Origin: Euborellia annulipes
Lineage: Eukaryota > Arthropoda > Insecta > Dermaptera > Anisolabididae
Direction of reading: 5' to 3'
Length of the DNA: 64,000 nucleotides
Assembly (NCBI GenBank): GCA_023213315.1
Contig: JAKCPI010010880.1
Coordinates: 124,001-188,000 of the forward strand
Part shown: positions 13,401 through 22,906 of the stretch, piece after piece
Position numbering within the stretch: position 1 is the first letter of the stretch
How the letters are laid out: each line of letters starts with the position of its first letter
The notes under the pieces: model-generated
Told to the model about the DNA's origin: nothing
The model's input: the letters and a program-made list of their open reading frames with translations, nothing else
Database searches by the model: none
Program-made: the position numbers and the translations under genes

Positions 13401-16400
13401 TTTAACTTAAATCTAAATGAGTAAATGAAAAAAAAAATTAAAATGAATGAGATAATAATTCTTTTCTATTTTTGAATGACTTGCTAAAAAATAATAAATT
13501 ATTTAAATTTCAAAAAAAAAAAAAATCAAGGCCAGAATGAATCGAAATTATCATGTTTCCTAATAAAAAATTTATGTAATTAATATTATCAAGATCTAGC
13601 AATTCTTTTTTATTAGGAAATTAAAAGATATTCGATTTATTATATTTTGGAAAAAAAATTAATATAATATGAAAAAATGTTCAATAAATTTCAAAGGCAT
13701 ATATATAATTAATACCTGAGTCATCCATACACTTGGGCCAAAAAATGCGGAAATTAGATGAACTACAATGATAGTCATTTGTGCCTCTGTAACGTCAATT
13801 TTCCCAAAACGAAGCGTTCCTGAAAATATTATTAATGATAGTTAATCGAGAATAAAATATTAATTAAAGGAAAAGTAACATTTGCTGAGATCTGGTAAGA
13901 AGTAAATATTCCAGGAGAAGGCAGACAATATTATTTCATTAATTTAATAAAAAAAATTTTAATTAAATAGCTTGAATGTATTTCATAACTACATAAAGAC
14001 ATAATCAAAGTTCTGTTGATGGATAGACCGAAATATCAGAGGTTAATTAAAATTTTTTATTAAATAATATTGGATGCCTTCTGAAAAATTTCCTTCATTC
14101 CAGATCATAATTCCATATAAATCTTTGAAATAATATTTCTAAAATTCTAAATAGTGAATTAAGTATAATATATATATATATATATATATTTTTTAACACA
14201 CTTTTTTCCCATTCACACTCACACTCACACATTCGGCAACTCAGGCCATATAAGACTTTTACGACCGTTATTTGAAGATATATGTATTTGGGGTCCAGGC
14301 ATTCTTATACCCTCAATAGATATATTCATAAGTAACGGTTATCGTAGGGTCTTCTATGGCCTGAGTTGCCGAAAAGACTCTATGTATGTGTGTGAGTGTG
14401 AATAAGAAAAAAAGTGTGAGTGTTTAAAAAGAAAAACAATAATAATAATTAGATTATTATAAAAGCCTCAAGGAAGAATTTAAATAACTTAATGAATAAC
14501 AAATAAATATAATAATTACCTGAAACATAGTTTTGCCAATGTGCACAATAAAAGAGCGTGATAGCACAAAAGCATTGGAAAAACATCCATGTTGGATAAT
14601 ATCCCAACTGAATGGAGATACACGCAGAAATGGCCACAAAAACTAAAACAACAAAATAAAATTGTAAATGGAATAATATTATTTTTCTTTTAATTAGACA
14701 AAAAATACAGAAAATACTTAAAATGAAAAATACAAGAAGCCACTTCAATGAAAATATATTAAAAAGAAATGGCATATTGTTTTAATAATAAGACAAAAAG
14801 AAACTAAGGAGAAAATTTAGCAAAATAAAATTAAACTTAAACTAGAGAATCAAGTGAGGCTAATCCCAACTTCCATATGCAGTAAAGCTTTCGACTAGAA
14901 GAACTTGTCATTTTCAGACTTCCCCTGTCCCCATGACCTCCTGCGATTGAAATAAGCTACCTGATTCTATTTTTCTCAAAACCTCAACAAGCATCTTCTT
15001 ACTATTAAATCTCCCAATTGAGTCTATGCGCCCTTACTCTTATTTTCCCCTGTTCTTCATAGTAGCTTGTGACAAAGTCAACATAGGATTATGGGAGTTT
15101 TTATTTATAGACCACATTTTGTATTTATTATTTATTAAAAATATAAATATTGTACAACGTTTCGGCTAGTTATTCTGCAGTCGTTTTCAAATAGTATGCA
15201 CTCTTCAAAGCAAGTGCACAGTACTTGAAAACGACTGCAGAATAATTACCCGAAACATTTTATAGTATTTATTTTTAATAAATAATTAATGTTAGCGAGG
15301 TGAATAGCTGAATCAATATGAAGTAGAATAAATAAAAGTCCAAGCAGCTATGTTTATTTCTTTATTATAGAACTGATAGCGACGTTTCGGTCGACTATGA
15401 GACATTCATGGTTAGTTAGTCAACGGAGAAACTTCTTACGTTCTTTGACAGACATTTCATAAAATTCATTACGATCTATCAGACATAATGCATTCAGCGC
15501 CAAAGTCAATATCTACCCATGAAGATGGTCGCAAAGGCGACCGAAACGTCCCTGTGGGCTCTATAATAAAGAAATAAACATAGCTCCTTATAATTAAAAA
15601 CTACCATAATAATAATACAACCCACAAAAGTTTTAATAAACATTCAAGATGTTACGAATCAAAGTTTAATTTTGGTCGGAAAATCAGTTCGCATTTATTT
15701 TAGCCTCTGGACACCGCTGGGATTCACGTATTTTGAAGTAGAGTGTTTCTCAGTGAAAAATTTATAAAAAAAATAATTAAAAAAAACAACAAAATTTATA
15801 AAACGATGAATATCTAAAAAGAAATGGGTTAGTAAATAAATTTACCCGTGGATAAAGAGTCACAGCCATGGTCAAATAATTCGCCCAATGGAGTTGATGA
15901 ATTGGTTCGTCGTGCTTGTTTACCGTCAATTGCGTCTAAGCTTTGATAGATAAATAATCCTAAGGCGCAAAAAGCACATGACCAACGAGGAACCTAAAAC
16001 AAAAAAAACTTTTATTAATAAAGTTAATTCAAAGCAACACATTCTAGTCTTAGTATGGAAAACTCATAATCGCCATCTCATGTAGTGATCCAGAGAAAAC
16101 TTTTAATATATCCTATTTTAGCTAGTAATTGAGAGATAATTATAAGTGAGAATTAACGAAATTAAATATTAAGCTTTTACTGGAGGTAATTCCTATCACC
16201 TTGAAATACGAGTATTTTTTTTTAATTATTCAGTAAATTGATAACTAATATTGGAAGATACTCCACCAGAATATCTTATCTACCCATATGTCAATGATTA
16301 GATATTCCAATAGACTACCTAATATTGTGGTAGTATTTAAAAATAAAAGGAAAGAATAAACAAAATTATCTGAAAAAAAAACTGATTAATTTTTTTGTTT

Positions 16401-19400
16401 AAGGTTTTACTTTATTATATAAAAAAAAATCAATAGTATATTATCTGGTTTTCTCTATTACCCTAACTCAGAAAAAAAGTATAACGAAATTAAAAAAAAA
16501 AGTGGAATGTTTAATGTTTTTCAATTTCTTGATTTTTTGGGGAAAAAATATATTATTTGAAATAAATTTATCAAGTGCAATTTAAGACATGCAAATCCTC
16601 TGAGCCCTTATTCAAATACTTAAAATTCAAAGATTCTAATGTGAATTAGTCAAAACAATATCAGTTATTCATCAAGCATCTTGACTGGAGAGCTATTTAA
16701 AATTCAAATATCTGTATATATAATCTATATTGGAATTATATAAACACGAAAGAAAAAATATATTGATTTTATATATATATACCGGTATATATACTATTGA
16801 TTATTTCATTGTTTTTAAAAAAATATTATATATTTTTTAATGGAAACTTTCATGCTTCAAACCTAGAAAATTTCCAAAAAAGATTTTCATTTTCTTTTAT
16901 AAAAACAATGAAATAATCACACGCATGAGTGGGTCTTAATATTGACCCTCACTGTACGTTTGTAAGCACATCATTTCTCGAAAAGGATTTGTTTCAAATT
17001 TTAAATATACACTAGAATCTTATTAAACCGGCCTTCGATACTCCGGCATACCGGTTAAACCGGGGTTTTGAAAAGCAAAAAAAAAAAAAAAAAGGAGTAA
17101 TTTAAGAAAACAAAGTGTAATTACAGATTTTTTTCAAGAGATAAATATGTATGCATTATATAGTATTTTGTATAAATTTTGCATTATGTTAAATGTTTCG
17201 CGTAATCCGGTATTTTCAGAATCCGTCCTAGGGCCAATCCCACTTAGGCCGAATTAGCATGACTACTGTATACTATTTCCGGTATTAATATGAAATTGCG
17301 CTAGGTCTCGTCTTTGGGAAAACTCGGGTATTAGTAGTTTACTGGATTACTTTTTTTCATAATTAATTTATCAAAAAAACGACGTCGGTCAACCCGGAAC
17401 TATAAGGCTTCTTGAAGAGCCTTGAAAATTATAAAGTAAAAATTGACCATAATACATATCAGAAAAATCCAGAAAGAAACCAATCAGGAAGAATATTTAT
17501 ATCTCTTAAAAAATAGAATTCTTTCTAAAGGAAGAGGAGATGGAGGCTTCTAGTGCCGAAGTATGTTTTTTCCACCTCTTTGGATTTATGTTCTTGATAT
17601 CGACCACATCATAATGCTAAGTCAATATTATTCCGTTTATTAGCCAAGGTCCTTTCCTGCACGAAGAAAAACAATATCAGTATTCAGGGCCGTAGTCAGA
17701 AAATTTTTCGGGGGGACCTAGAGGTAACTCCACCTATCCTCCAAAATGAATAAAATTTAATTTGGGAAGACTAAGTTTAACTTGTTGCTCATCTTCCAAA
17801 CAAAAGAATTTAATTCTTTTAATTTGCTTTTCCTTCAATGACCTTTTTTTCATTAGTACTTGTTATATGTTTATCAATTCTGGTGCTAAACAGATTTTTT
17901 ATTTATATGTAAATTTATGATTCATTTAGTTAAATTAATAGGACTCTCCCAAAAAACATTAATTATTCTTTGGCTAAATTCAAATAAGAGAATCAAGATT
18001 TTTTAAATATTTTGATATTTTATATAATCAAACCCTTGGATCATCTCTATTTTGATTTAGCGCATCCTTAAATCAGATACAAATGTATGTGTAATTTGCA
18101 TTATTTACCTATATCTGACCCCTTTGAACCTAATTATTGAAAACTCTTCCTCATTTGTGTCATTAAACTCTGGTGATGAAAAGTTGGAGAGGGCAAAAAA
18201 ATGGCACTTGTAAAAAAATTAAACCGGTTAGTCAACTAAGCTTTTAAACGTTGTTTGTGAATCACATATAAAAAATTATTTCTTCATTTACATAACTTGC
18301 TTATAATGTAAAACTATTCTTTATCATTCTATTTAGGCGAAAATATCGAAAATTAATCCATCCCCTAAAAGGAAATTCAAAATATTTGCACATGTACCGA
18401 TATTTGACCGATAAAATATGGGCTGATCTTACATAAATATAAAAGACAAAAAATTTATTTATAGATTAATCAATTAAAAAATATAATGATAAAAAATGTA
18501 CGCGAGATAAAAGGAATATTTAAATGATAAGATTAAATAAATATCCAAATTGACAAAAGTTAGGAAAAATAGGACAAGATTAATATTTATTTATGACTCG
18601 GATTATACGCAAAATTATTAGACAAACAGAATGTATTTTTTACCATCTACGCAAATTAAAATGTAATCTAATTTCCATTGCTATTTCACAAAAAATTTTG
18701 CATATTATATATACGTAATATATTAAGTTCTTTGTATTTAAAAAGAAATATAATTAAAAAAATGAATCACTATAATATAAATTCAACTTGTAGAAATGAA
18801 TTCAAGAAAATGTATTCTCAGAAAGTGAAAATTTATTTCGGGAAAAACTTTCGAAAATTACCTATTTTCGCCGTGCCAAATTCCTACATATTTGTGACAG
18901 ATCAATTGACATTTCTTATTTTCTTATTTAGGGTATGCTTGTATTATAATTTTATCATATTGATGCCTCCAATAACCTATCCGAGTGCCTCTAGACTGGA
19001 TTATTCAAACAATTTATTGAATGAACTCAGACAATGCTGAAAAACTGATAGAATGATTATAGATAATATGCAATTATTTCATATCAAAGAAATTAACTCA
19101 CATGAAACATGTAACTTTTGAAAATAATAGTTAATCAGGTTTATTCTCTAAAAACAGAAGTTAAAATTTACTATCATAAAATAGTGTTAAAAAGTAAAGT
19201 AATAACTTCACCGTTAAACCGAGCTATTCCAAGTTTTAACAGTGACGTTAACAATTTACGTTTTAGCCGCAGGTGTTAACGATCCATACGAAGAAAGCTA
19301 CGTTTTCTGCTTGTTCGTGTTTTTACACCCCTCGATAACTTCTCGCGCATTAAAAAAAATGCTATTCTCTTTTTTAACAGCAACGATAACATGTTGCTTT

Positions 19401-20679
19401 TATGTCAAAGCTGTCAAAATCACAACCTTACTTTTTAGGTTAAAGACGCCATTTTGCTGCATTAAATACGGCGTTAAAATATTAAAGGCACCCCCTAGAC
19501 AATGATAACACTTTGGGGTTAAAGTTTTTGGTTACTGAATAGCAATTCAAAGAAAGGTGTTAAAATGAATTAAAGCTATTTTCAGATATTAAAAATTAAT
19601 GTTTTTGCTTAGAGAATAGATCTGAATGTGCTTTTTATAACAAATTAGATATATAAATGGAAACTGCTAAAAAATGTTCAACTTCAAACGGCTTGGATAA
19701 TATTTCTATTTCCTTTATTTATTTTTCCTGTTTCTTTAAAAATGAAGGACCAATAAAGAAAAAAAAACTAACAATGTTAGCTGCCATGTCTAATGAAGAG
19801 TGGGATTTATATTGTTAACTATATCAAATTTGTTTCCCTTTTATTTATGGATTTCATGACATATGTTTAGTGAGCTTATCTATAAATTTTTTGTCTAACA
19901 GGTTTATCTAGCAACCATCCGGTATTGCATTATTATAATCTCTGTTGTTGACATTGACCTCTTCTAATAATTTCCTTTATATTTCCTAAATTTTATCTTA
20001 TTATTGTTATTTATATTTTAGCGATTTCAAAAGATGACATTTGACAGTCATTTAGCAAAGCATTATAGACATGAATATTTTAATAAAGTAAGAGGGTTAT
20101 TAAATTAATACTCTTAAATATATAAAGGCTAAGAAAATTTTACACTTTTATGGGAAAGAAATTTATGATCATATTCCAATTTTTTGGATTTGAAGAAAAG
20201 GCTTATCATAACTAAGCCACGTGAGAATATATATATAAATTCTTTTTAACTAAAGGAAAAAAACTAGGTGTATATACTGTCGTAGTATATTATTACATTT
20301 TTTTAAAATTTATATTTGATAGAATGTTCTTAATTATAAAAATAATTTATATAGGAAAATTAGGAGATATTGGAAAATGGGTACAAAATGGATTAAGGTG
20401 GTTGACCTATTAAGAAAAAAAAGATTTTGATCGGTGACGTACCTCCTCCTTAGCGTTAGGGCTGTACCAAATAAGAATCAACGTGCTTAAGATATTAACT
20501 GCGAGTCCAAGAACTGTGATGAGATTGGGAGCCAGCCATAAAGGCACTTGAGTCACAAGCCAATTCCACCAAGATTGAAGCCAAGGATCTAATAAAGACA
20601 CATTTGCGCAAGAGTATTTATGTTCACAAAGACGTTTTAATTGGGCTGGAGAAAGCAGCTTTTCACGATAAAATAACAT
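1266..20679 (-). CDS. CEPT1: Choline/ethanolaminephosphotransferase (CEPT1 family), complete, 8 exon positions
   Basis: Transfers phosphocholine or phosphoethanolamine from the CDP-alcohol to diacylglycerol, the last step of the Kennedy pathway, in ER/Golgi membranes. Joined exons: 20443-20679, 15846-15993, 14520-14642, 13716-13819, one of three alternative fifth exons (11705-11836, 8611-8742 or 5753-5887), 3622-3774, 2349-2480, 1266-1475. All junctions keep frame and give 412 or 413 residues, the usual family length. The CDP-alcohol phosphotransferase signature lies at residues 99-124 with Asp99, Asp102, Asp120 and Asp124 plus DGKQAR and GELFDHGCD. Several hydrophobic membrane segments are visible. 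The ATG at 20679 has an in-frame TGA just upstream, so the start is secure. The Ser-rich tail ends in basic residues. CHPT1 versus CEPT1 specificity cannot be read from sequence. The triplicated fifth exon is the oddity. Confidence 0.95.
1546..2310. repeat. Hairpin-ended dispersed repeat plus end of the ATGAGTCG element
   Basis: Begins with a stem of about 40 bp (AATCTGGTGTGACTGGTCG; CACAACTTTC/GAAAGTTGTG), continues to CAATACTTTCTCTATAT, then 2166-2310 is the terminal part of the element at 62061-62805. Related copies: 50905-51440, 52489-53135, 56372-57010, 61831-62060. Confidence 0.7.
2349..2480 (-). CDS. CEPT1: CEPT1 exon 7
   Basis: 132 nt, 44 residues, phase 0-0. Encodes [15 protein letters not shown] and [13 protein letters not shown], both conserved in CEPT1/CHPT1. 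The acceptor is TTTTCAG|TTG. Confidence 0.94.
2589..3537 (+). mobile_element. Decayed Tc1/mariner-superfamily transposon, TA-flanked
   Basis: 949 bp with terminal inverted repeats starting CAGGGTGATC (about 35 bp, imperfect), flanked by TA on both sides. Lies in CEPT1 intron 6. The plus strand keeps part of a DDE transposase (3005-3334): [10 protein letters not shown], then [20 protein letters not shown] and a [12 protein letters not shown] helix. Upstream catalytic segments are not recognisable and the end is frameshifted at about 3332, so it is dead. Confidence 0.8.
3005..3334 (+). pseudogene. Transposase fragment (DDE, Tc1/mariner superfamily)
   Basis: 109-codon open stretch. The second and third catalytic-domain motifs are recognisable (QDAAPP, then [14 protein letters not shown]). 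A stop after VVWEE interrupts; the similar continuation ([19 protein letters not shown]) is in another frame. Nonfunctional remnant. Confidence 0.75.
3622..3774 (-). CDS. CEPT1: CEPT1 exon 6
   Basis: 153 nt, 51 residues, phase 0-0. Opens GTSVLSPV, the segment that follows the GGVGKNGS loop in this family, and ends AKITNK. The donor is AAG|GTTAGT. Confidence 0.94.
4444..5160 (+). mobile_element. Inverted-repeat element carrying a MADF-domain relic
   Basis: About 717 bp in CEPT1 intron 5. The ends are imperfect inverted repeats (GGTTTAAACG...ATAAATCGTA against the reverse of TACGATTTATCATAGCG). Inside are a MADF fragment and a cluster of CAAAAC/GTTTTG palindromes. MADF genes accompany PIF/Harbinger transposons, so that class is the best guess; no target duplication is clear. 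Confidence 0.45.
4624..4815 (+). pseudogene. MADF (Adf-1/Myb-like) domain fragment
   Basis: Open frame reading [18 protein letters not shown], then [19 protein letters not shown] and VKKYKEF before TGA. This is the first two thirds of a MADF domain (FI-LYR-CLW...K-Y-DR-K---A---L). No start codon in good context and no downstream half, so a relic. Confidence 0.65.
5753..5887 (-). CDS. CEPT1: CEPT1 alternative exon 5C
   Basis: 135 nt, 45 residues, phase 0-0, acceptor AATTCAG|CTG, donor GCT|GTAAGG. Begins [14 protein letters not shown] and ends [12 protein letters not shown]. The NIQ-K-IP start looks closest to the vertebrate enzymes as I know them. It is also more GC-rich than 5A and 5B. Confidence 0.88.
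6648..7195 (-). mobile_element. Decayed, internally deleted mariner-like element
   Basis: About 548 bp with roughly 40-bp inverted ends (GGACTG, then ATTATTGGATAATG). The minus strand (about 6985-6700) keeps broken transposase text: [19 protein letters not shown], then after a stop and frameshift [14 protein letters not shown], matching the mariner order (HHDNAPAH, SPDLAPxDFFLF, then the SIPEEDF helix). Element ends are approximate. Confidence 0.6.
7392..7583. mobile_element. MITE, CAGTGAGGG family, copy 1
   Basis: 192 bp, flanked by TA. Long inverted repeats (CAGTGAAGTTCAATATTAAG...; CCCACCCATGCGTTTTC; AATAATCAC) leave a short centre. TA duplication and CAGTG tip point to Tc1/mariner mobilisation. 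Other copies: 10172-10354, 16797-16954, 23196-23404, 56569-56776. Confidence 0.85.
8611..8742 (-). CDS. CEPT1: CEPT1 alternative exon 5B
   Basis: 132 nt, 44 residues, phase 0-0, acceptor GGTTTTAG|ATA, donor GCC|GTAAGT. Begins [10 protein letters not shown] and ends [11 protein letters not shown]. The GGVG(K/R)NGS end and splice phase match 5A and 5C; the membrane helix differs. Confidence 0.85.
8944..9210. mobile_element. hAT-like foldback with poly-G ends
   Basis: Starts CAGGGGCGTATATAGAAA with a G-run and ends TTATATACGCCCCTG. Tips fit hAT. The proline-rich minus ORFs of 77-119 codons here come from the C/G runs and are spurious. Confidence 0.6.
9543..10140. repeat. Foldback element with hammerhead-like motifs, interrupted by a SINE
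   Basis: Arms carry AGTTCTGAGGATGATCCCAA in each orientation. Cores: minus strand about 9645-9680 (CTGAGGA, GATCCC/GGATC, GAAAC, GTC); plus strand 10028-10060 (CTGAGGA, GATCCC-AACC-GGGATC, GAAAC, ATC). A tRNA-derived SINE occupies 9737-9906. Confidence 0.65.
9737..9906 (-). mobile_element. tRNA-derived SINE
   Basis: Minus strand: tRNA-like head with CAGTGGCTCAGAGAG and CCCGGGTTCGTTTCCCGG, then the common tail AAATAGGGATGAGGTCTAAA, TGGCCTTAGATGC, AAAAAGACCTTAAA. The same tail recurs at 12985-13060, 25750-25935, 27177-27325, 32545-32805, 32868-32960 and 42010-42105. Confidence 0.75.
10172..10354. mobile_element. MITE, CAGTGAGGG family, copy 2 (diverged)
   Basis: CAGTGAGTGCAAAAATTAAG at one end, its mutated reverse complement at the other, with the shared ATGCATTTTCTACATGTGAT core. 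No intact TA on the left. Confidence 0.75.
11705..11836 (-). CDS. CEPT1: CEPT1 alternative exon 5A
   Basis: 132 nt, 44 residues, phase 0 at both ends, acceptor TTTACAG|GTC, donor GCC|GTAAGT. Begins VPIVAWPMA and ends [11 protein letters not shown]. The middle is a hydrophobic helix differing strongly from 5B and 5C. It occupies the same position in the protein (residues 205-248) as those exons, so it is read as a mutually exclusive alternative. Confidence 0.85.
12121..12247. repeat. Short foldback repeat
   Basis: AAGAGTTGAGAATTAAAGGG and its diverged reverse complement CTTCTAATTCTCGACTCTT enclose about 50 bp. Confidence 0.6.
12714..12742. mobile_element. Solitary end of the CAGTGAGGG MITE
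   Basis: CAGTGAGGGACAATATTAAT only; the rest is absent. Confidence 0.5.
12985..13060 (-). mobile_element. SINE tail fragment
   Basis: Reverse of the common tail: AAGGTCTTTTTTGGGCACC, GAAGGCCATTTAGACACC. The tRNA head is missing. The 74-codon plus ORF across it is spurious. Confidence 0.65.
13716..13819 (-). CDS. CEPT1: CEPT1 exon 4
   Basis: 104 nt. Encodes [14 protein letters not shown] and a hydrophobic helix ending VWMTQ. It ends exactly at a codon boundary (CAG|GTATTA), which is why any of the three downstream alternative exons can be joined in frame. Confidence 0.93.
14195..14424. repeat. Foldback repeat
   Basis: Arms of about 90 bp: AACACACTTTTTTCCCATTC and CGGCAACTCAGGCCATA, repeated inverted (TATGGCCTGAGTTGCCG). 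Confidence 0.75.
14520..14642 (-). CDS. CEPT1: CEPT1 exon 3
   Basis: 123 nt. Encodes a membrane stretch ending WMFFQCFC, then [12 protein letters not shown], a well-conserved CEPT1/CHPT1 segment. The donor is TCAG|GTAATT, and the last G is completed by the next exon. Confidence 0.93.
15107..15290. repeat. Short foldback element, degenerate relative of the hammerhead set
   Basis: Inverted arms TTATTTATTAAAAATA... and CGTTTTCAAATAGT / ACTTGAAAACGACTGC; one arm reads GCCGAAACGTT in reverse. The CTGATGA box is not preserved. Confidence 0.45.
15296..15600. repeat. Foldback element with degenerate hammerhead-like motif
   Basis: Arms share GAAATAAACATAGCT. Plus strand 15519-15552: TGAAGA, GGTCGC-AAAG-GCGACC, GAAAC, GTC; the first core C is lost. 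Confidence 0.6.
15846..15993 (-). CDS. CEPT1: CEPT1 exon 2 (catalytic motif)
   Basis: 148 nt, acceptor TTTTAG|GTT, donor ACGG|GTAAAT. Carries the whole metal and CDP-alcohol binding signature: [12 protein letters not shown] followed by GELFDHGCD. All four aspartates are intact, so the enzyme should be active. Confidence 0.95.
16797..16954. mobile_element. MITE, CAGTGAGGG family, copy 3 (left end missing)
   Basis: Right end ATTGACCCTCACTG followed by TA; the left arm begins internally at TTGATTATTTCATTG. Confidence 0.75.
17010..17268. mobile_element. pogo/Tigger-like MITE, copy 2
   Basis: 259 bp, TA-flanked, ending GCATGACTACTG. Shares the interior (AAGAGATAAATATGTATG; GTAATTACAGA) with 58939-59184 in reverse. 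Confidence 0.7.
19137..19622. mobile_element. Foldback element, AGGTCTATTCTCTAA family, copy 2
   Basis: 486 bp, AGGTTTATTCTCTAA and TTAGAGAATAGATCT ends; interior shares TTTTCTGCTTGTTC and AAGCTGTCAAAATCA with 39046-39508. The 87-codon ORF at 19242 lies wholly inside and is not a gene. Confidence 0.75.
20443..20679 (-). CDS. CEPT1: CEPT1 exon 1 (start codon)
   Basis: Encodes residues 1-79, phase 0 at its end. It opens with [17 protein letters not shown] and has the family's WLAPNLIT stretch and first hydrophobic helix. The donor is GAG|GTACGT. Confidence 0.93.
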
Positions 20680-22865
20680 GGCCGGTTTAATATTTTCTTT
20701 TCAAGTCATGTAAACATGATCTAATAAAACATAGATTCGATCAGGGGAGTTAATTTTTTTAATTAAATTTTTTACAGAATAAGTAATCTAATGTGTTATG
20801 TCAGGAAAAGATAGAAATCTGCTAAAGTCGATCAATTAACGGAGCTATTTTATCTGCTCATGTCGACCTGCCATCTAGCGTGTGCATCAAAAAGTAAGCG
20901 ACGCTGCTTGATGGGCAAATTGAACAAGCACAAAACTTAGAGCCAAATTTAAATAATTGGAAAAAAATATTTAAATTGATATCTTTTTTGAAAAATAATA
21001 TATTATTTGTCAAAATGATTACTAAAATATAAACCAAAAAATATATTAAAATTTTTAATAATTAGTTAAGCCAGCTGATCAGATTGAAAAGCAACAGCAA
21101 ACAAAATAATACTTGTTAAGCTAGGTAAGTAGTACAAACTCTCTGAAAAGGTGACCTCAAGAGGGTTGAATCTTGTATGTATATTATCCATGGTTATATC
21201 TCATCTGGTAAACATCGTGTGGATTTTCTCATCCTATGAATATCTAGTTTATAAGAATTCAGCAATCAAAGACAAAATTAAATTAAATAATACTTTTTAT
21301 AAAATTTCGGAATTCAAAGCCATATAAATATATCTACTTATTAACTATTATTTATAACAGGGGTTACCAGCTCAAGTTGAGCCACGGATCAGTTTTACAC
21401 TTCAATATTACCCCCCTTTAAGAAATGAGCACGATTCAAGAGCGGAAACAGGGGGAGGGGGTAAAGGGGGTAATTACCCCTCCAAGATTTGAAAAAATAC
21501 TTTTTTTTCCGAAAAAAAAATTTATTTTGAATGTAAAATTTTAATAATACTTAAAAATTTGATTTGTATTTATATTCTGGCAAACAAGTACAGAATGTGC
21601 CTTTAAATTACCGAAATTAAGAAAAATTTGTGTGCTGTGCGACCAGTCACATCAGATTACCCCCCCTACAGAAAGTTTCGTATAGTTTTTGGCCCCATGG
21701 CCGAAACCAGGATTTTTGGCCGAAACCTAATTTTTATATTAAATTTAATAAAAATAATAATATATAAAAATTCCTTTGGCAAGAGGGCATGGGACCAGCC
21801 TAGAGTTTGGAAAATCTTTGAAACATATTGATGAGATTTATTGTTGGATACATAGTCCACCTAAGTCCAGTTCTATCCCAAGTAACGATGTGCTTTCATT
21901 GCACCAGGCTAAGACCACAGGGTTCTCGGCCTTACCAGTAAAAACTCATATTCCTTATTTACAGATGTATATAGACCTAAGGTTAATTTTGACCAAAGAA
22001 GTGAAAAATCGGCCAAGATACTTTATCAAAAATTTAGATTTAGATAAATAGGGAATGTGAGTTTTTGCTGGAGTAATCTAGCGTCAGCTTTTCTGTTGGA
22101 AATCTCCGATACTGAAGGATCCGAAGGTCTGAGTTCTGGGGGTCAAATGGACACTGGATGTACCTGCAAAAATAAATCTCACACTATTATTAGTTGGAAA
22201 CCAATTGTATATCTCTCGCCTCTCAAAGTATATATATATATATAATTTTTTATTATGTCAGGTCAGTCGGACCCTACCTCACAGGTCTTCCGTGGTCCGA
22301 TGTCATACACTAGCCGGGGGCTGGCCAACCCCAATCAACGTTCATGGAAATTTTTAATTGCGCCCTTGCTTCCAAAAAGGTTGGCCACCCCTGCTCTATT
22401 AAGTAGACCAAGAATAAGATGACTAGGAAACATCAGATGAGATGCAGAATCCCCGGGCTGGCAGGATCATCCCTTCTTTTCTATCCTAGAAACGAACTTA
22501 ATTCCTGAAAGAGTAATATATGTCAGATGTTTTAATTAATTGTGGTTTAGAGACCACAGATCGAAAAGGAAACTGAGCAGCTAGGGCCAGGATCTTCAGC
22601 TCAAATTTAAGGAATTTGATATGTAAATATGTTGGTATGAATAAGAATATTTTATGGAATTGTAGAAGGAATTTGTTTTAAAGAAATATTAACTTTTAAA
22701 TATTTTTATTACGAACATATTTACAAAAAAAGTTAAAGACTAGTGAAAACATAAAAAAATGAATGAAAATATAATTATTTTTTTTTTATATCTTTTACTA
22801 TTTATGTTAATATGTTTTTATTGGTGGTGTGAATTTTATATTTAAATAAGATCATTTTTTTTCTG
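20680..22865. other. Intergenic: CEPT1 promoter side and TOMM5-like 3' side
   Basis: A slightly GC-richer patch at about 20830-20945 may hold the CEPT1 core promoter (weak inference). About 21359-22394 begins CAGGGGTTACCAGC and ends TTGGCCACCCCTG, hAT-like tips without a clear duplication, and includes a 91-codon unidentified ORF. Confidence 0.45.
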
Positions 22866-22906
22866 CTAACATTCTGCTCCTTTGAATTGCTTTAATGCTA
22901 ATGGCA
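22866..22906 (-). CDS. TOMM5: TOMM5-like exon 2
   Basis: 41 nt encoding LPLALKQFKGAEC and TAG. Chosen because it is preceded by a T-tract acceptor, completes the split codon as Leu and supplies the expected Pro and Leu-Lys of TOM5 tails. Confidence 0.55.

Larger units (their letters stand above)
11837..13715. other. Intron between CEPT1 exons 4 and 5A
   Basis: One short foldback, a solitary MITE end and a SINE tail. Nothing else recognised. Confidence 0.6.
15994..20442. other. CEPT1 intron 1
   Basis: Longest CEPT1 intron. Contains a MITE, a pogo-like MITE and a foldback element; about 17680-18680 has a hAT-type end (GGGCCGTAGTCAG) and plain AT-rich DNA. The 120-codon ORF at 18678 shows no family pattern. 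Confidence 0.6.

Noticed and set aside
14449..14775. 108-codon minus ORF as a separate membrane protein
   Set aside because: It is CEPT1 exon 3 (14520-14642) read through into both flanking introns.
18678..19040. 120-codon plus ORF
   Set aside because: Low-complexity Ile/Asn/Lys composition in AT-rich intron, no domain, no splice partners.
21776..22051. 91-codon plus ORF
   Set aside because: Composition is protein-like, but no family recognised and it lies between hAT-like tips; not called as a gene without homology evidence.
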